From assembly GCA_050084515.1 (NCBI GenBank), contig CM114272.1:26722001-26786000 (forward strand): a stretch of DNA of 64,000 nt, given 5' to 3'. Numbering within the stretch: position 1 is the first letter of the stretch; each line of letters begins with the position of its first letter. A model generated the notes under the pieces. It made no database searches and was not told the origin of the DNA. It was given only the letters and a program-made list of their open reading frames with translations. Shown here piece by piece: positions 46,136 to 59,436 of the stretch. Source of the stretch: Blasia pusilla. Lineage: Eukaryota > Marchantiophyta > Marchantiopsida > Blasiales. The translations under genes and the position numbers were made by a program.

Positions 46136-47005
46136 GTTCAAATATGGCCACAACAAGAAACTCAGATTGAATGCCTCACTCACATCAACTTACTACCCAA
46201 AGTTAAGGAATATGAAGAGTGGAGCGTATCTCATGAACCACCACCCCGTAATCTCAAGGGCTAACCACTCCAAAGTGATGAGGAAATAAATGGGCGTTGA
46301 AGTAGGAATGAAATTTCAAGCAAAGGGATCCACTAACCAAGTGGTATTAGACCTCCCAAATAACCAAAGGGATCGAAAGAACTAGAAGGAGGCTCATCTA
46401 TGGCCAATAAATGAAAAGCCCCCAAAAGCCTAGAGATAGATCATGGGAGACAATTTGTCAAAAGACGTGCACACACTTATATGTAGGGATAAAGAAATTT
46501 ATTGAATTTGTTGGCCACCATATTAAATAGTTGCAAACTATAGTTGGCTTGCATTGGACTCACAAATTAGTTGCAAATGCAAAAAAGGACTTGCAAGACG
46601 ATGAACATGCATGTCTCATCCCTAGTAGTGTTGGATAAAGCAATCTTGGAGATGCTAAAGAACCTCGCATGATAGCCCATTTGCCAATAAGCAAGGAGTA
46701 TGAAAAAATATCCCCTTGAAAACTTCCAAGTTAAGTTCTAAGTTAAGATTTGTTGTGAAGTATTGATCAATGATGGTGCATTGCCACTCGAAGGAAGATG
46801 AAGAACTTCCAAGAGTGCCACTATGTTTGCACTTGGAATTGTCGGAGAAAGAGGTCCAAATGCTCAAACCACGAGTGAAAAATCACCAACTTGTATATAA
46901 GCTATGTTAAATGCATTATTGTATTGAAGGCCTCATATGATGGGCACTTTTAGTGGGATCAAAAGTTGCAAAGGTATTTTCTTGAAGTAAATGCTCACTT
47001 TGAAG

Positions 47006-47046
47006 ATTCTCAATCCCAAAACACTTTGTGTTTTGGGATTGAGAAT
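47006..47046. repeat. Perfect hairpin, 19-bp arms and 3-nt loop
   Basis: Arms are 47006-47024 (ATTCTCAATCCCAAAACAC) and 47028-47046 (its exact reverse complement), with loop TTT. It lies in intergenic DNA. The arms do not extend further. Confidence 0.85.
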
Positions 47047-48313
47047 GCACGAGGGGTTTTGTGATGATTTGTCACACCTCCCCTTGGAGGCAGAACTAAA
47101 ACCTCTTGGGAAAAGATTAATTGGACATACCAAAAATTGACATCTATGGGATTACATGGTAAAATTTCTATGGGGAAATAAATGCTTGTTGGGTAATGGG
47201 ACAAAGAGCAATAGGAATGCATGTGTAGAGTCTAGGACAAGGGAGATCGAGATGGAAATAGAGAATGAGATCAATTTGGATTAACGATATCTAAGCAGAT
47301 GTTGTAGGGATTGTAGTAGAAAGAGTATTATGTGAGGGATTGAAGACCTATGCATGGATCGAAAGGACCATGGACATGTTTTGATCCCAATAGGAGCAAA
47401 GTCCATGTCACAAAATATATAACAAACCTTAGGCACAAATGTAGAAGAAGAAGGACTACAAGGGGAAGAGGTGGGAAGTGAATGAGATGATGATGGATGA
47501 CGATATGGGGGTGAGTAAGTTGGGGAAAGGAATAAGGATGAGGAAGAGGAATGTTTAGGATAAAAAAAAGGGAGATGGAAGCAAGGGTATAGGGGAGATA
47601 TGCGATAATGGAGAACAGAGAAGGAAGAAAAGTTTGAAAAACGTGCGTTGTAGGAAAATAAGCACTTGGCCAAGATGATCGAAGCAAGGCCAAGTACACC
47701 CAAAATCGATACTTGATGAGAAAATAACAAAGGAAATTGCACCCACCCAAGAAGAGGATGTGAGGAGAAAGTGATAACCACCCATTGATTATTGATATGA
47801 AAGGGTGAGGTCGTACCCTTAGACCACATGTGGCAAAGGATTGAAAAACGGAAGAGGAATCATTTAATTCATTTGTAACTTTTTAGACTACCATAAAAAG
47901 AGCTCAATATGTAAAATTGAGTTAAAGAAACCATGAACATTTCACGATTGGAGGAGGTCCAAAAATAAACGGAAAAGCAAAAGACCCAAAATTCAATCCC
48001 ACGAGATGAACCGAATCTAAAACTGGAAAGATTGGAATAAAATATTCATAAGGATCCTCCTCCTCACCTTAATTTTTTTTTAATTGCATCTAAATTACTA
48101 GTACCATACCAATTCGGAAGCCGCGGATGTGCGAGAGGAGAATATTTCGATTTTTAGCATGGCCCAAAATGGGAGTGGACATATTCGTAGGTTAATGACG
48201 GGAAGGGTTCACGGGATGGTGAAGCGGGGAACTATTAAGGTCCCGGTCAGTTCTCATGGCCTAATTGTGTATTCCGGCAGACGGTTTACAGTGGGACGAG
48301 CGGTCGCTGAAGA

Positions 48314-48334
48314 GCTAGCTAGCTAGCTAGCTAG
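48314..48334. repeat. Short GCTA tandem repeat
   Basis: Five GCTA units plus G about 730 bp upstream of the BES1/BZR1 start codon. Confidence 0.85.
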
Positions 48335-49061
48335 GCAGAAGAGGCCCTGCAGGATTCGTGGGAAGTAGTCTCAGCGAGTACGGTTTTCTTTTACGCGGAA
48401 TGGTGTAGAGGGTCGGGGTATAAGCTACGACGCTAGGCGGAACGGGTCTGGGCAAATGATGACCGAGCGCAGGCAGGAGCGGAGGTGAGGACGAGCCGCT
48501 TTGCGCAGATCGGCCACTGGTGGGTTTGATTATGACTTGAATTGCTGGAGGAAGTAGGGAAGCGGTTTTGGTTTATAGGAATCTGCGCCGACCTAGGGGG
48601 AAGAAGGGTTTGTTTCACTTTCCGGCATTAGGCTCTGACCATCGCATAATCGATCTTCTAGTTTTGACCAACACAGTCTGTATACTACCTCCTTGGACTA
48701 GTAGGATGCCTCGATGCCCTCCGACACTCAGGAAGAGTCTTATTTGCAGCATTGAAAGTGGGGTCGGTTGGGTGCAGAGAGGACCGAGGGGAGGGAGCGC
48801 TGCGCTGCGTTTGCTGCCGCATGTGAACATTTGAATCGCGATGAACAAATAAGAAAGTAGCGCGATGAAGGAATGGTGACCTTCTGAACTCGTAGGCACG
48901 GGTTGGGAAGGGGTGGAGAGAACATTGGAACTATGGGACATGCGGTGCGTTGCCCCATCCGGGCCGCGGACGGTGAGTTGAATGAAGAGGGGGCCGGGGC
49001 AGGTTGAAGGGAGCCTTGAACTCCCTGGAATCATTTGCGTGGGGAGTAGACAAGGTGACTG

Positions 49062-52000
49062 ATGCAGGAAGCTGTGTCAGGGAGAGGAGGAGGTGGTGGT
49101 GGAGGTGGAGGAGGGGGAGCCGAAGAAGATAACGATCGTCAGGATAAAGAGAGAGAGATGGCGAAGCTCAGCGCCAGCGAGAAGGAGAAAACGAAGCTCC
49201 GGGAGCGGCAACGGCGAGCTATCACGACTAAGATCTTCGCCGGTCTCAGGAAGCATGGGGGTTACAATCTTCCACCCCGAGCTGACATAAATGATGTCTT
49301 GAAGGCGTTGGCTCAGGAGGCGGGCTGGACGGTGGAGGCCGATGGTACGACTTATCGCACCCAGGTATGCGACAATCTAAGATGGGAGTGATGCGGTTCG
49401 CTCAGCGAACAGGAGGGCACTTCTGTTGGTTGTGGCACTGTGGGATCAAATTCTTCGTTTCCCCATGCTCGGTTAATATAGTATACTATCGTTTGCAGCT
49501 GCTATAGATGGTTTGCTCACTGGGGTTGTAGGTTAGATTCTGACCTGCGACTTTACTTCCGGAAGGCCGGTTGTGGCTCATGAGTTTGTCCTCGTGCACC
49601 TCATTGTTATCCGTTAGGTGTTTCATCTGTTTCGTCGTGCCTTTGGATCTCGTAGAAGTGGGACTCGTGCATATTCTCTTCAACTCATATGTTCGTACCT
49701 AGAAACTTGCTTCTGCCCCTGAAGTCGCCGTCTTTTAGTCGGTAATACGGAACGTACAGCTATGGTCTGATCGCGAGGCTGTCTAAAGAAGCTTGTCGCG
49801 GTAGGGAACCAAACTATCACTGTTAAGCCTAACCATCAGGATGCTTGGAACCATGACCTTGGCTAATTTGCCTAGGGGTTCAGTGCCTCGCATCTTTCTG
49901 CTGGAAGAAATCGTGAATGCTGGTTTCGACCCTTGTTTTTCAGTTGGGGTTCCGGAGCTTGCATTTTCGGTCAGATTAGCTAGGTTTTTGTCATATTTGG
50001 GGAATGGCAGGTTAACTTGGATGTGCCATTCGGGGATGTTGGAACGTGACGACTGAGTCTGGCAAGAGTTGGGCTGGGCACAGTCCACCTTTGCTGTTAT
50101 GTCCAGTGCTTGAACGGGACGTGAATCACCAATGTCGCAGGATCCCTGTTCCGTGTTGTCGGTCATGTCGTCTTGTAAGACGCAGGTTCGCTTGTAAGCG
50201 TACTCAAGTGACGATCACTTGATATATCCAGCTTCGCTCCGTGAACCTAAGGTTTGTGGGGGATACACCTCACCGCCTTGTCGTAGAGATCTGCATCTGC
50301 TGGCCTTCCAACAAAGTACTACCTGTGTGGTCATAGCTTCAGGTATGGATGAATGTGGACCTCTGTCCATGTCTTTCCTCTCGAGACGGTGAGTGCCGGC
50401 GTAGAAGTACCCTTCACGGCGTTGAAGTACCCTCTTTGACGCCTCTGACGTCCTGAATGTGTAGTGGCGGCCAAGTTCAGCTACCGGACCTACATTGCAG
50501 CCTGAGCATGCAGTGGCCCGAGATCTTTAGATTTCCTCCCTACTTGCTCTTTGTTACAGATACACGTTCTTCTGGTGAGTTTTGGACGGTTAATGGGTAT
50601 CTTTCTTCTGTCCTCTTTGTACCCTAGAATGACAGTGTTTTTTGTTCATAACGGTTGTTCCCGAGACTACATGGAGGTAGTTGCCCAGTACATGCTCTCT
50701 TCCCTTTTACCTACCTATCACTCTGGCTCTGCTTATTTCTACCATTATAAAGTAAACAATTCGTAGTGAGTTGCCCTGGATGGGTTATTCCTCTCCGGGT
50801 GAATGAACGTTGTATTGGGTTGAAGCCCTTCGCGCGAGTAATGTTCATCTCATAACCATTTCCACTGCAAGGCACTTCTAGCCGTGACTTTCAGGAGTCG
50901 GGACCTTTCGGTTTCTGGTTATTATTCGCCTGAAAGGTCTGCCACCTGTACTTTGTCAACACTGTCTGCCCGTACTTCGGAATAGGTTTTTCTCGCAGCT
51001 TGACATCGTGGACTTTTTTCTTCAAGAGCACTTCCCTTTCTGAAATCGAACACTCAGGGCATTCTTCGGTTCAAACTCGTGTCAATATTTCTCAATCGGA
51101 TTCCGTCTTGCTCGCTCCACTTATGCTTTTAAGCAGTATCTGATGATTGAACTTTGTTGTGGATTCTGAAATTAGCGCTAGTTTTTGTGGTTAGTTTTTG
51201 CCTCGAGTGCCCCGCGGTCGCTTCTTCCGTGAGTCGTAGGCGTTGGCCGCATGAAGGCTGTCGCCTGTGGACGTAACTTCTTCCGGTGCCGTTTAGAATT
51301 AGGAATTTATCACCTATCGAAATTGTGGAATGTATGATTATGGAATCTTTCCCTCCTTATTATGTCGGGTTGCTTGATTGAAATCATTTCCGGGTCCCAA
51401 CGTTAGTTTAGGGTACAATTCGCTTGACATGTTTGTTTAAATGCTTCCCCATTTGTTCCATCATTGCTCATGAACATCTAAAAGGAGACGCGATCGTTGT
51501 GGTTGTTGTCCTCCACTCTTCCCGTTATGCCAGTGACCTTCAACTTCTTGATTTGCTCTTGTCGAGTGATCTTGTCACGGTGACGAAGTTAGTTACAATG
51601 ACAGCTTATGGTCTGAAACTCCACGTTCATCACGGGTGGTCATTTTCTTGATTTCTTCTAAGCGTCGAAGCTGGGTTTTTGGTTACAGGGTGCTCTACAG
51701 CAACCCAGCAGCAGTCACGGAGGACTCCACTCACTCCGGCAGCAGAGCTTGTCGTCGGGCCGAGTATCTATGCTTCCTAGTGGTGGTAGCATGCCTGCTG
51801 GCTTCAGCTGCACTTTATCAGGCATTCTTCCCTCAGACGGCAGCGAATTGAGGGAGGGAAACTGCTCTACCACTGCGTCTCCGCGCCGAGTTGGAGGCGG
51901 TGGAGGACAACACTCTAACAGTTCTTCTATGACAACTCTGATGCATCCGAACTCGGGATGCCTCTCTTCCCCTTTCGCGTCACCTGCTTCAAGCGAAGGT

Positions 52001-53524
52001 GCACCAAGTGTGCGCTTGAACAATCCGTTTGTGGGTGGTGGAATGGCCAGCGGATTCCTACCTTGTGGTCCGATGCCCTCGGACGGCGGTAGAGATCGTG
52101 AGTCGTCTGGCCCCGTGAAAGATGAGTCTGCCGCTTACTTCAGTGCAGACACACTTGAGGCCAGGGAATACGTGAATAGAGGTGGGGCAATGGCGAATCA
52201 TATGAATAATATTCTCTTTGGGGGCCACGCGTCATCCCAACAAGCTATGCAAACTACCCACCGATTCGGAGGTCCACGGCTGGCCATGCCGTCTCTTGCA
52301 ATGCTTTCGTCATATGCTCAGGAGCACCGGGCTTCCAACAACAACACACCACTCGGATCTCCTCAGCGTCACGGTGGCCCAGGTTAACATGTGGTGCGTG
52401 GGGTGATAGGAATTCAAGAGCAAAGGAGCTCAACTGTGAGGTGATAGTTGGCTATCTTTGCAGCCCGTTGTAGACGAGGTTGAACGTGTGATAAGTACCT
52501 CGCGGTCTGGAGGAATAGCTGAGACCAAGATGAGGTGCGCATCACCGGAAGTTCTTGTCGAAGACGGCTATGCAGTTTGATATCAGATAAGATAGCATTG
52601 TTAGGTTCTTAAGGGGAAGGCCTGTTTGGCTGGAACTTCGTTGGGTTAGGCAAGTGACTCAAGCTCCGCTAAAAGACTAAGAAATCATGTGTGAAGGCAT
52701 TGCAGAAGTGTCTACAGTGCCAATAGCAATTGAATTTTCGGGTCCGGTTCAGGCGTTAGGAGGCTCAAATTTTTCTGTCCTTCAAATCTTGGAAGTGACG
52801 CGGAACCTCATTTTTGTTAATGGGAAGTGAAGAATGAGCTCATCAATGATCGAGAGGTTTTTGGATATAAGTCGCGTGTAGAACTATGGTCTGCGGACGG
52901 TTGCGAATTGACCTTTTTTAAAAATGAGATCCAATTGGGTTGCTCGCACGATGCTCGATGTGACAGTTTTAAATTCCAAGGAATGTATTGGCCTCCGCAC
53001 CCGGTTCGGAACTATCAAACTTGTCCGCATGTCGTGTACATGGAGTAGACCTTATTCGCCACGGCCCCCTCAGATAGTAGTAGATGATGACTTTCTCCAC
53101 GAAGCGTGGGGTGTTTTTTCTCCACGAAGCGGGGATGTCCTCGCCCCCGACGCTCAATGACTGTGCCGGGCGAATGGGATCCCGATGGGAGGCCATGGTG
53201 AGTGTACACGTGGCAAGTGTGTCGGAATGGGATGGAATTCTCCTCTAGAGTTTCTTGTTGCGTGTTAGCACCGGCAGTTCCAGGATACTGCTCGGTGAAT
53301 ACATCAGAAGCGTGTTGGCAGGCGTGACGTGTGGCACGGTGTAAGCGGGATCTGTCAATCTTTGAGCGATTTTGTCCTATTGTCCAGGCGCAAATGCGGC
53401 AGGTTTCGCCGAAGTAACCACACCTATGCCTGATGTAGGTGATTGGGGCCCACTTCAGGTGAGGGACAGAGTGGACATATCGGAGGACGAAAAGTCATTC
53501 CTCAATGACTCCTACCTTAATTAA
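49062..53524 (+). CDS. BZR1: BES1/BZR1-family transcription factor, three exons
   Basis: Exons are 49062-49364, 51689-52382 and 53388-53524, with GT/AG ends, consistent phases (0 and 1) and 1134 nt, giving 377 residues. After a Gly run (residues 8-19) comes the BES1_N DNA-binding domain (about 35-101): [20 protein letters not shown], then [20 protein letters not shown] and DGTTYR. Exon 2 is Ser/Gly/Pro-rich with SP sites (SPFASPASS), as in GSK3-regulated family members. Exon 3 gives [19 protein letters not shown]. These factors bind E-box and BRRE DNA and, in angiosperms, act in brassinosteroid signalling. The domain also resembles the BZR part of BZR1-beta-amylase proteins, but no amylase exon was seen. 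Exon 3 has a possible donor at 53459, so the C terminus is less certain. Confidence 0.87.
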
Positions 53525-56500
53525 CTAGTCGACATGTGCATGGGTTAGTATTCGGTTATCCCTCGTGAAGGTGTAGAAGTAACCTCAGATATAGGATGTT
53601 ATCATTGGCCCATTTTGCAAATTGACGTCTTCTCGTCGGCCTACGTTTCCCGCTTGATGATCCTGTTTGAAACGTGAAAACTGTGAGTAACGAATTCTTT
53701 TGCTGTAATAGTAGGAGCGGTTCCGCCATGACAATGTAGCCCCAGAGAGCGAGGGCAAGGGCGGAAAACACGTAGATCGTTACACGTGGAGCACAAGGGT
53801 TCTGCAGCAGATGACCGGGCATAGCAAGCTCTGGGGAAGATCCAGAGGTATCCCTAACTCGAACTGTCTACGCCACAAGTGTATGAGGCTGTCTCCAAGT
53901 ACACAACCAGTGCCGGCTCATCTACAGTACATCATGGCAAGATTCCCCCCATCCCATTGAAAGCGTCATGCGGGCATTTCATAAGAACACGCCTGTTCCA
54001 GTTCATTGAAAGTGGACTTGTAGTGTCCGATTTTCTTTTTCCACCTACAGCGAATTGGAGCAGATGCACTTGGTAGTTTTCTTTTATTATACCCAAAGGA
54101 GCCGTATATCGATGGCAGAAATTGCGATTGGGAGGAATAAATGCGCACCGGATAATTCAATTTCATTCGACCTGCGTTAAGTAGTTCACATAAAGTATTC
54201 ACGGTCAAAGCTCTTGACCGGCGTCTTAGCGGGCGCAAATGCTGGCCGCAAGCACCGCTAGGGACGACACGATAGCAAATCGTTTGGCTTTTCTTCACAC
54301 TCTGGCGTCTCTGATTGTGGACCCACCACTGGCACCACTGGCTTATGCTACTATGTGCGCTTGTAGCAAACAGGAGGGCACAAAACTGATACCAACTACC
54401 TTATTATTCTTCATAGAAATGGAGGCGCCGCGAGTAGCGCAAACTACGCAACTCGCCGGCTGAAGTGCCGAACTTTCATGGGGCCCTCCTGAGGTGTCAT
54501 GATCCCTCATCTCATCTGAGGTGAGCAGGTTTCAAGGGTGGGTTGTGTCAGGCCTCAACTTTACTATCATTGTTGACCGGTGCCACGAAGCGAAGTATGG
54601 CAATGACTTGTGAGTGGTGTTGAACATTGCAGAGTGTGAAGCGCGTGGAAGCTGAATCGGCGTTCAAGCTCCAGTCCCCATGTATCTGTATGGTGAGGCA
54701 GGGCATGGTCGGCGAATTCATTCTTAATATCCACCGGCAGTCCTTTCTTCGGGATAGTGCTCAGTCGTATCGTCGGCAACTTACTGCGAGTAGGCAGCAG
54801 AAACATGTCCTGTACCAACTCCTAGATCCTACTTGGAGCTCACAACCCGGGCTCAGTTCTCATCCCTTCACCCCTCAGCCTAAGCCTAGATTTTCAATCA
54901 ATCAATTATGAGCCAGGATATCCGTGCCAGCTCTCGCAAGCAGCGCTGCAGCAGACCAAGGGCTCCACCAAAGTTGGTCAGAGAGGAGAGAGATGCGTAG
55001 AGAGAGAACTGCAACGGTTATCAAGAAAGTACGGTCCGTTCGCACTTGCGAAAGGGATTTTGGCGGGGTCTTCTGAAAGCCCCGAATCGCCGGATCTTCG
55101 TTAAAAGCCTGCGCACAAAAATATTGGACGATGTTGTCCGATACCGTTGGTGTTGTTAATGAACGCAGGTCTTCGATCGAGGGTCGGTTATTCGGAGGAG
55201 CTCTTCCAGGGTCGGTGTGTGCATCCTCCTCCGACCCAACTTGCCTCGTCCAAGTATCCGAAACAAATCACAAGTGCGGGTCATTGTCTCTGCTCTCTCT
55301 ACGGGGGGAAAAAATGAGCGAGGGGGCCCCAAAAAAGAAAAGGAAAAGGAAAGGTGTATAGTTAGTCTTATCTCGTGTTTCTTGATTTCTTCACGCTCTC
55401 GTATGTATCATCGATATCAATAAAATATTTTTGTTCCCACACATGAGAACCCTATTAATTTCAGCCCGTGGGTTCCAATGTTCCATACCTGTGGTCATTT
55501 ACATGGGAAAGATCCAATCTTGGTGATCCTCAAATCTAAGGGTCCTATAGATGAAGATCTTCGTCATTGGGGTGTGTGCAATATACCGGAGTGTTTTATT
55601 AGGGTGAGATTGGGTTTCGAATATCCATCTCGGTGATCCTCATGAGATTGTGTGTATACACACAAAGCTTTTGTAAGGGTTGGATGTGTATATACATAAG
55701 TTTGGGTCTATATTCATATGGCGTTTCGTATATTTCATGCACAAAGCGATAGACACCCATGGATATATACAGTATGTACATTGTACGTACGGACAGATCT
55801 TTTTGTAAAGGAGTGTGTATATGAGTTTGTATCGAAAGAGACCGGTTTGTGTCTACGTGCATTACTACGAAGTAAGTTCGGTGTCTCCAATTAGAAAACT
55901 CTGTATATTGTTTAGATAAAGAGGTCCTTGTACAAGAGTATTGATTTTATCCCGAAGGTGTAATGTAAACGTATCCACTTCTAAAAAAGGGTTTTTTTTC
56001 TCTTAAAATCTACACAAGTAGACACCATAAAAGCTATCCTTATATTTGATTAATTGAAAAGTTGTATATAATCAAGCATACTCAACCACCGAGGGTAACA
56101 ATGGAGGTAACATGAGAGCTTTGTAGGAAGTGGAGACCTGCTGGTACCCTCGGGTAACTCAACTCACATTTTGCTGAAGGATCCTCATTTGGGCCATAAA
56201 TGTCGAGTGCACCATAGAATCACATAATCGTAGTGTAAAAATACTTTATTCGAATTTTTTTTACACAGTTTGAAAGTATTTGAATTCAATGCACAAAGGC
56301 CCTAATAAGATTACATTAGCCGTGCTATGCATGTGTGGTACTTAATTTTTTTAATTATCTCTCTTTACTTCAACTCCCACTCTCTCAAAGTCGACACCAT
56401 AGGATCCTTTCGAGGACAGGTGTCAACATCCGAGAAGGGTTTCCTCAAATCTTGTCCTCTTTTAATTATACAGATTAGGGCACCTCAAACTCTCGCATGT

Positions 56501-58413
56501 GATGTTATTTGGAGGACATATGTGGACACTCAAGTCCGCTTAGGAATCTGCTTTAGGGCTAGCATCAAGCATGCGGTCCATTCCTTGGAATCGGTGGTAT
56601 GAAATCATGACCCACAATGCAACTTCCAGGATTTTGAACATTCACCATCGTCATACCTTTCAATATCAAGCTCGCTAGATTCACCCATTAGAATTCGGTA
56701 CTTGTGACATTCCTCCATAGACATTACTTACAAGACACTTTGAAGAAGTGTGCAATTTGCAACGAAATCAGTTCACTTTCTTGGTTGCATCATATTTCCT
56801 TACGTCTTGCAAGTTTTGAATGATAAGAAGTTTTACCAGTGGAGATTTGAGGGGAGATGAATTCTTTGCACTTAAGGATTGAGAAGAGAATGTGAACAAT
56901 AAGATTCTAAACGTTCTCATCATGTACATAAGTGGATATTTGATGTGTTTGGATGCCGACCCTATTTTAGATTCCACATGTTACTTAATTCTGAAGTAAA
57001 CTAAAACAATTTCTTGAATTGCTTCATGTGCTAAGTTTCTTCTTTTAGCTCTTGCAACCTTAGAACCAATCTATAGTCTATCTTTCTTTAATGGAAACCG
57101 TTTTTCCCCCTCTTCTTTAAGACTACAAGCTGAATTTCTCCAAAGCTCTAGTATTCATGCAATATGCAAATGGACATTAATGGAGCTACATCTTCCATGT
57201 GAAGTATTTCTTTGCACATAGAGGAAGAACTTTCCCTTTAATAAAATTAGAGGCGGTAAATCATATTTGAAATTAATGTTTGTGATTTTTCATTGTTTAA
57301 ATCTCTATCTACTCAATATAATTACAACTCCAACATGTGAATGCTATAGCCCAAAAATCTTATCCTTTTCCACTAGGAGTTTGAATGAGTCTTTTGAGTT
57401 TCACGTGTACCTACCGAGACTAATCCATCAAGATCTTTCTATGAAGCTCATATATACATACTTTTTTTTTGTTTTTCAGATGTGTTTTCCATCATGCATA
57501 TTTATTGAGGTTCATCATTTTCTCTATGAAGCTCATACGGACTTCTCAAAACTACTCTCTAGTAGCTAACAACATGCCCAAAGTTAGCTAGAAATTGACT
57601 AGCTAACAAGGCATACATCTTTATCTTGAAATTCTAACCCATGATACTTGGACTTTAGACTTCTTCAAATGAGAGCTTCAAACTCCCTCTAAAGTCTCTA
57701 ACATATAACAACGGATTCTTTTACTCTTTAATTGTAAATAGTGTGGTGTTATTGTTCACAATTGGGTTCTCCAATAGCTTTCCTAGTGAGTTTCTCATTG
57801 TAAATAATTATATTTTCTTTCTGTACTTTTCATGAGTTTTCGTTTTGTAAAGAACCGGATAGGTTTATTCTTGGTGCTTTCTTGCTATACTTCAATTCAT
57901 CCACTACAATTTTGTTTCTTGATGTATGTCAATTTTAAATTTCCATTTCTAAATATACTTGTGGGTTCTCCCACAAGGCTTTCTATGTACTTTTTTTTCT
58001 AAAATTTTATATCTCTACTTATATTACACTTTACATACATGGAAAGCATTTATATACCATTTATATAAATGCTTCTGGTATTTTGATGCACCAAAATACC
58101 AGAATTTTGATAAAGGCTTAATGAATATTGGATGATGTAGAAAAATTTCCTCCTAAGAATTGACTAAAATGAATTTACTAGTGACAAGAATCTATACCTC
58201 ATTGTTATCGATTATAAAAAAACCAAGAGGTGTGAGGGATATGGCACAAGTTGAGTGATTGAGGATATGCTACTCGTAATTGTTAGACTTCAAGGTTTGA
58301 ATCCCAACTAACCATTCAATGTAGCCAGGTGAGGGACTCAAGAGTTGAGGGCCCAAAGAATAAGGTGAGTCTTAGGTGATTAGGGTGCCCTAGCAAACGC
58401 AACGGGAAAGGGG
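53525..58413. other. Intergenic DNA downstream of the BES1/BZR1 gene
   Basis: 53525-55400 is moderately GC-rich with short frames on both strands (such as 54239-54463, 54627-54911 and 55131-55361), none matching a family. From about 55400 the sequence is AT-rich, with an 18-bp palindrome (TTGTGTGTATACACACAA, near 55650). No gene can be supported. Small exons of an unrecognised gene cannot be excluded in the first part. Confidence 0.5.
58045..58103. repeat. Two adjacent perfect hairpins
   Basis: First hairpin: AGCATTTATATA (58045-58056) pairs with TATATAAATGCT (ending 58073), with a 5-nt loop. Second: TCTGGTATTTT (58074-58084) pairs with AAAATACCAGA (58093-58103), with an 8-nt loop. They touch end to end. 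Confidence 0.8.
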
Positions 58414-59182
58414 TGTCGTGTGAATAGACATCGCCGCCAACATATATCGGCTGTAATGTACACATGTCTAAGATCCATTTAGCTATGAATCCTAACATAT
58501 CTACAAATGAACGACTGGACAACCCCAATATAAAGTTGAATCTGGAATGTAAACTTTGATGAAATTTGCAATCAGTCATGCTTCATCTAAACAACCATAT
58601 CAATGAATCAGATGCACATTGCTGCAATAGTGGGAGAAAGTATACAAATGACTCTCAAATATGTGTGAACTTTGATCAATCCTAACCCAATCTTCAAGAG
58701 TAAATCCAAGCTCAATACATGCAAGTTGCATGGTAACACGGATTGATCCTAAGGAAGATGAGCTCCGAATGATCTTCATCTGAGATATACCCCCCTAGGC
58801 ACCTCTATGGATGACTTGTACACATAGGTAACCTCCCTCCTAGCAGGTTTCTAATGACCTCGAGTACACCAAGTACAAACTCCGTAATAACTATACATGT
58901 GGTTCCCTCATGGGATCAACAACCAACTAACCCTTGACCCTATAGGTCCAAATGGAACCACTCATGGCTGGGTGGATCAACCTCTTCAAAGTTGCCACAC
59001 CTCATAAAGGGAAGCGTGACCTACACTCGTAGGTCACTTCCTAAGAACATGTCATATATGACCTCTCAAAATAGGGACTCGATACTATCTCGCCCTATGC
59101 CTTATCGACCATGAAAATTGTCATGCGAATAGATATCGCAGCCAACATACATTGGCTGTCATGCACATAAGTCTAAGATCCA
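58414..59182 (-). mobile_element. Remnant E: Y-X-Y terminal block of a diverged subfamily
   Basis: On the minus strand, a 65-bp Y1' (59182-59119, ending GCATGACA) is followed by 2 nt, an X2'-like segment of about 640 bp starting TTTCATGG, and Y2' (58478-58414, ending CACACGACA). By eye the two Y' copies differ at about 10 of 65 positions. The end motif GACA-NN-TxTCA and the order match copies B and C, while the sequences belong to another subfamily. Copy C's terminus abuts or interrupts Y1'. Confidence 0.6.
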
Positions 59183-59356
59183 TGTCGTGCACATACACAT
59201 CGCTATACAACATACATTTTTGTTACCAAATGCACATACAAACACACACAATCCCATGCTAATTCATGGAATCCACACAACGAGACAATAAGTACCAAAA
59301 TATCTCCAATAAATCACGTGGATTTCACAAACAACAAGGTCTCACAAATGTGCACA

Positions 59357-59436
<80 letters not shown>

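Larger units (their letters stand above)
46136..49061. other. Intergenic DNA upstream of the BES1/BZR1 gene
   Basis: No recognised gene. A Ser/Pro-rich minus frame (47281-47829) follows purine-rich composition of the plus strand and has no family match. From about 48100 the DNA becomes GC-richer, as expected for promoter and 5' UTR of the gene at 49062; the exact start site cannot be read. Confidence 0.5.

Noticed and set aside
47281-47829. Ser/Pro-rich minus-strand gene
   Set aside because: Composition mirrors purine-rich plus-strand DNA; overlapping frames look equally open and no motif is present.
55640-55670. 18-bp palindrome TTGTGTGTATACACACAA as an operator
   Set aside because: It is an alternating purine-pyrimidine tract in AT-rich intergenic DNA with no nearby gene.
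53525-56000. Beta-amylase exons after the BES1/BZR1 domain (BZR1-BAM fusion)
   Set aside because: No amylase motif could be read in any frame downstream.
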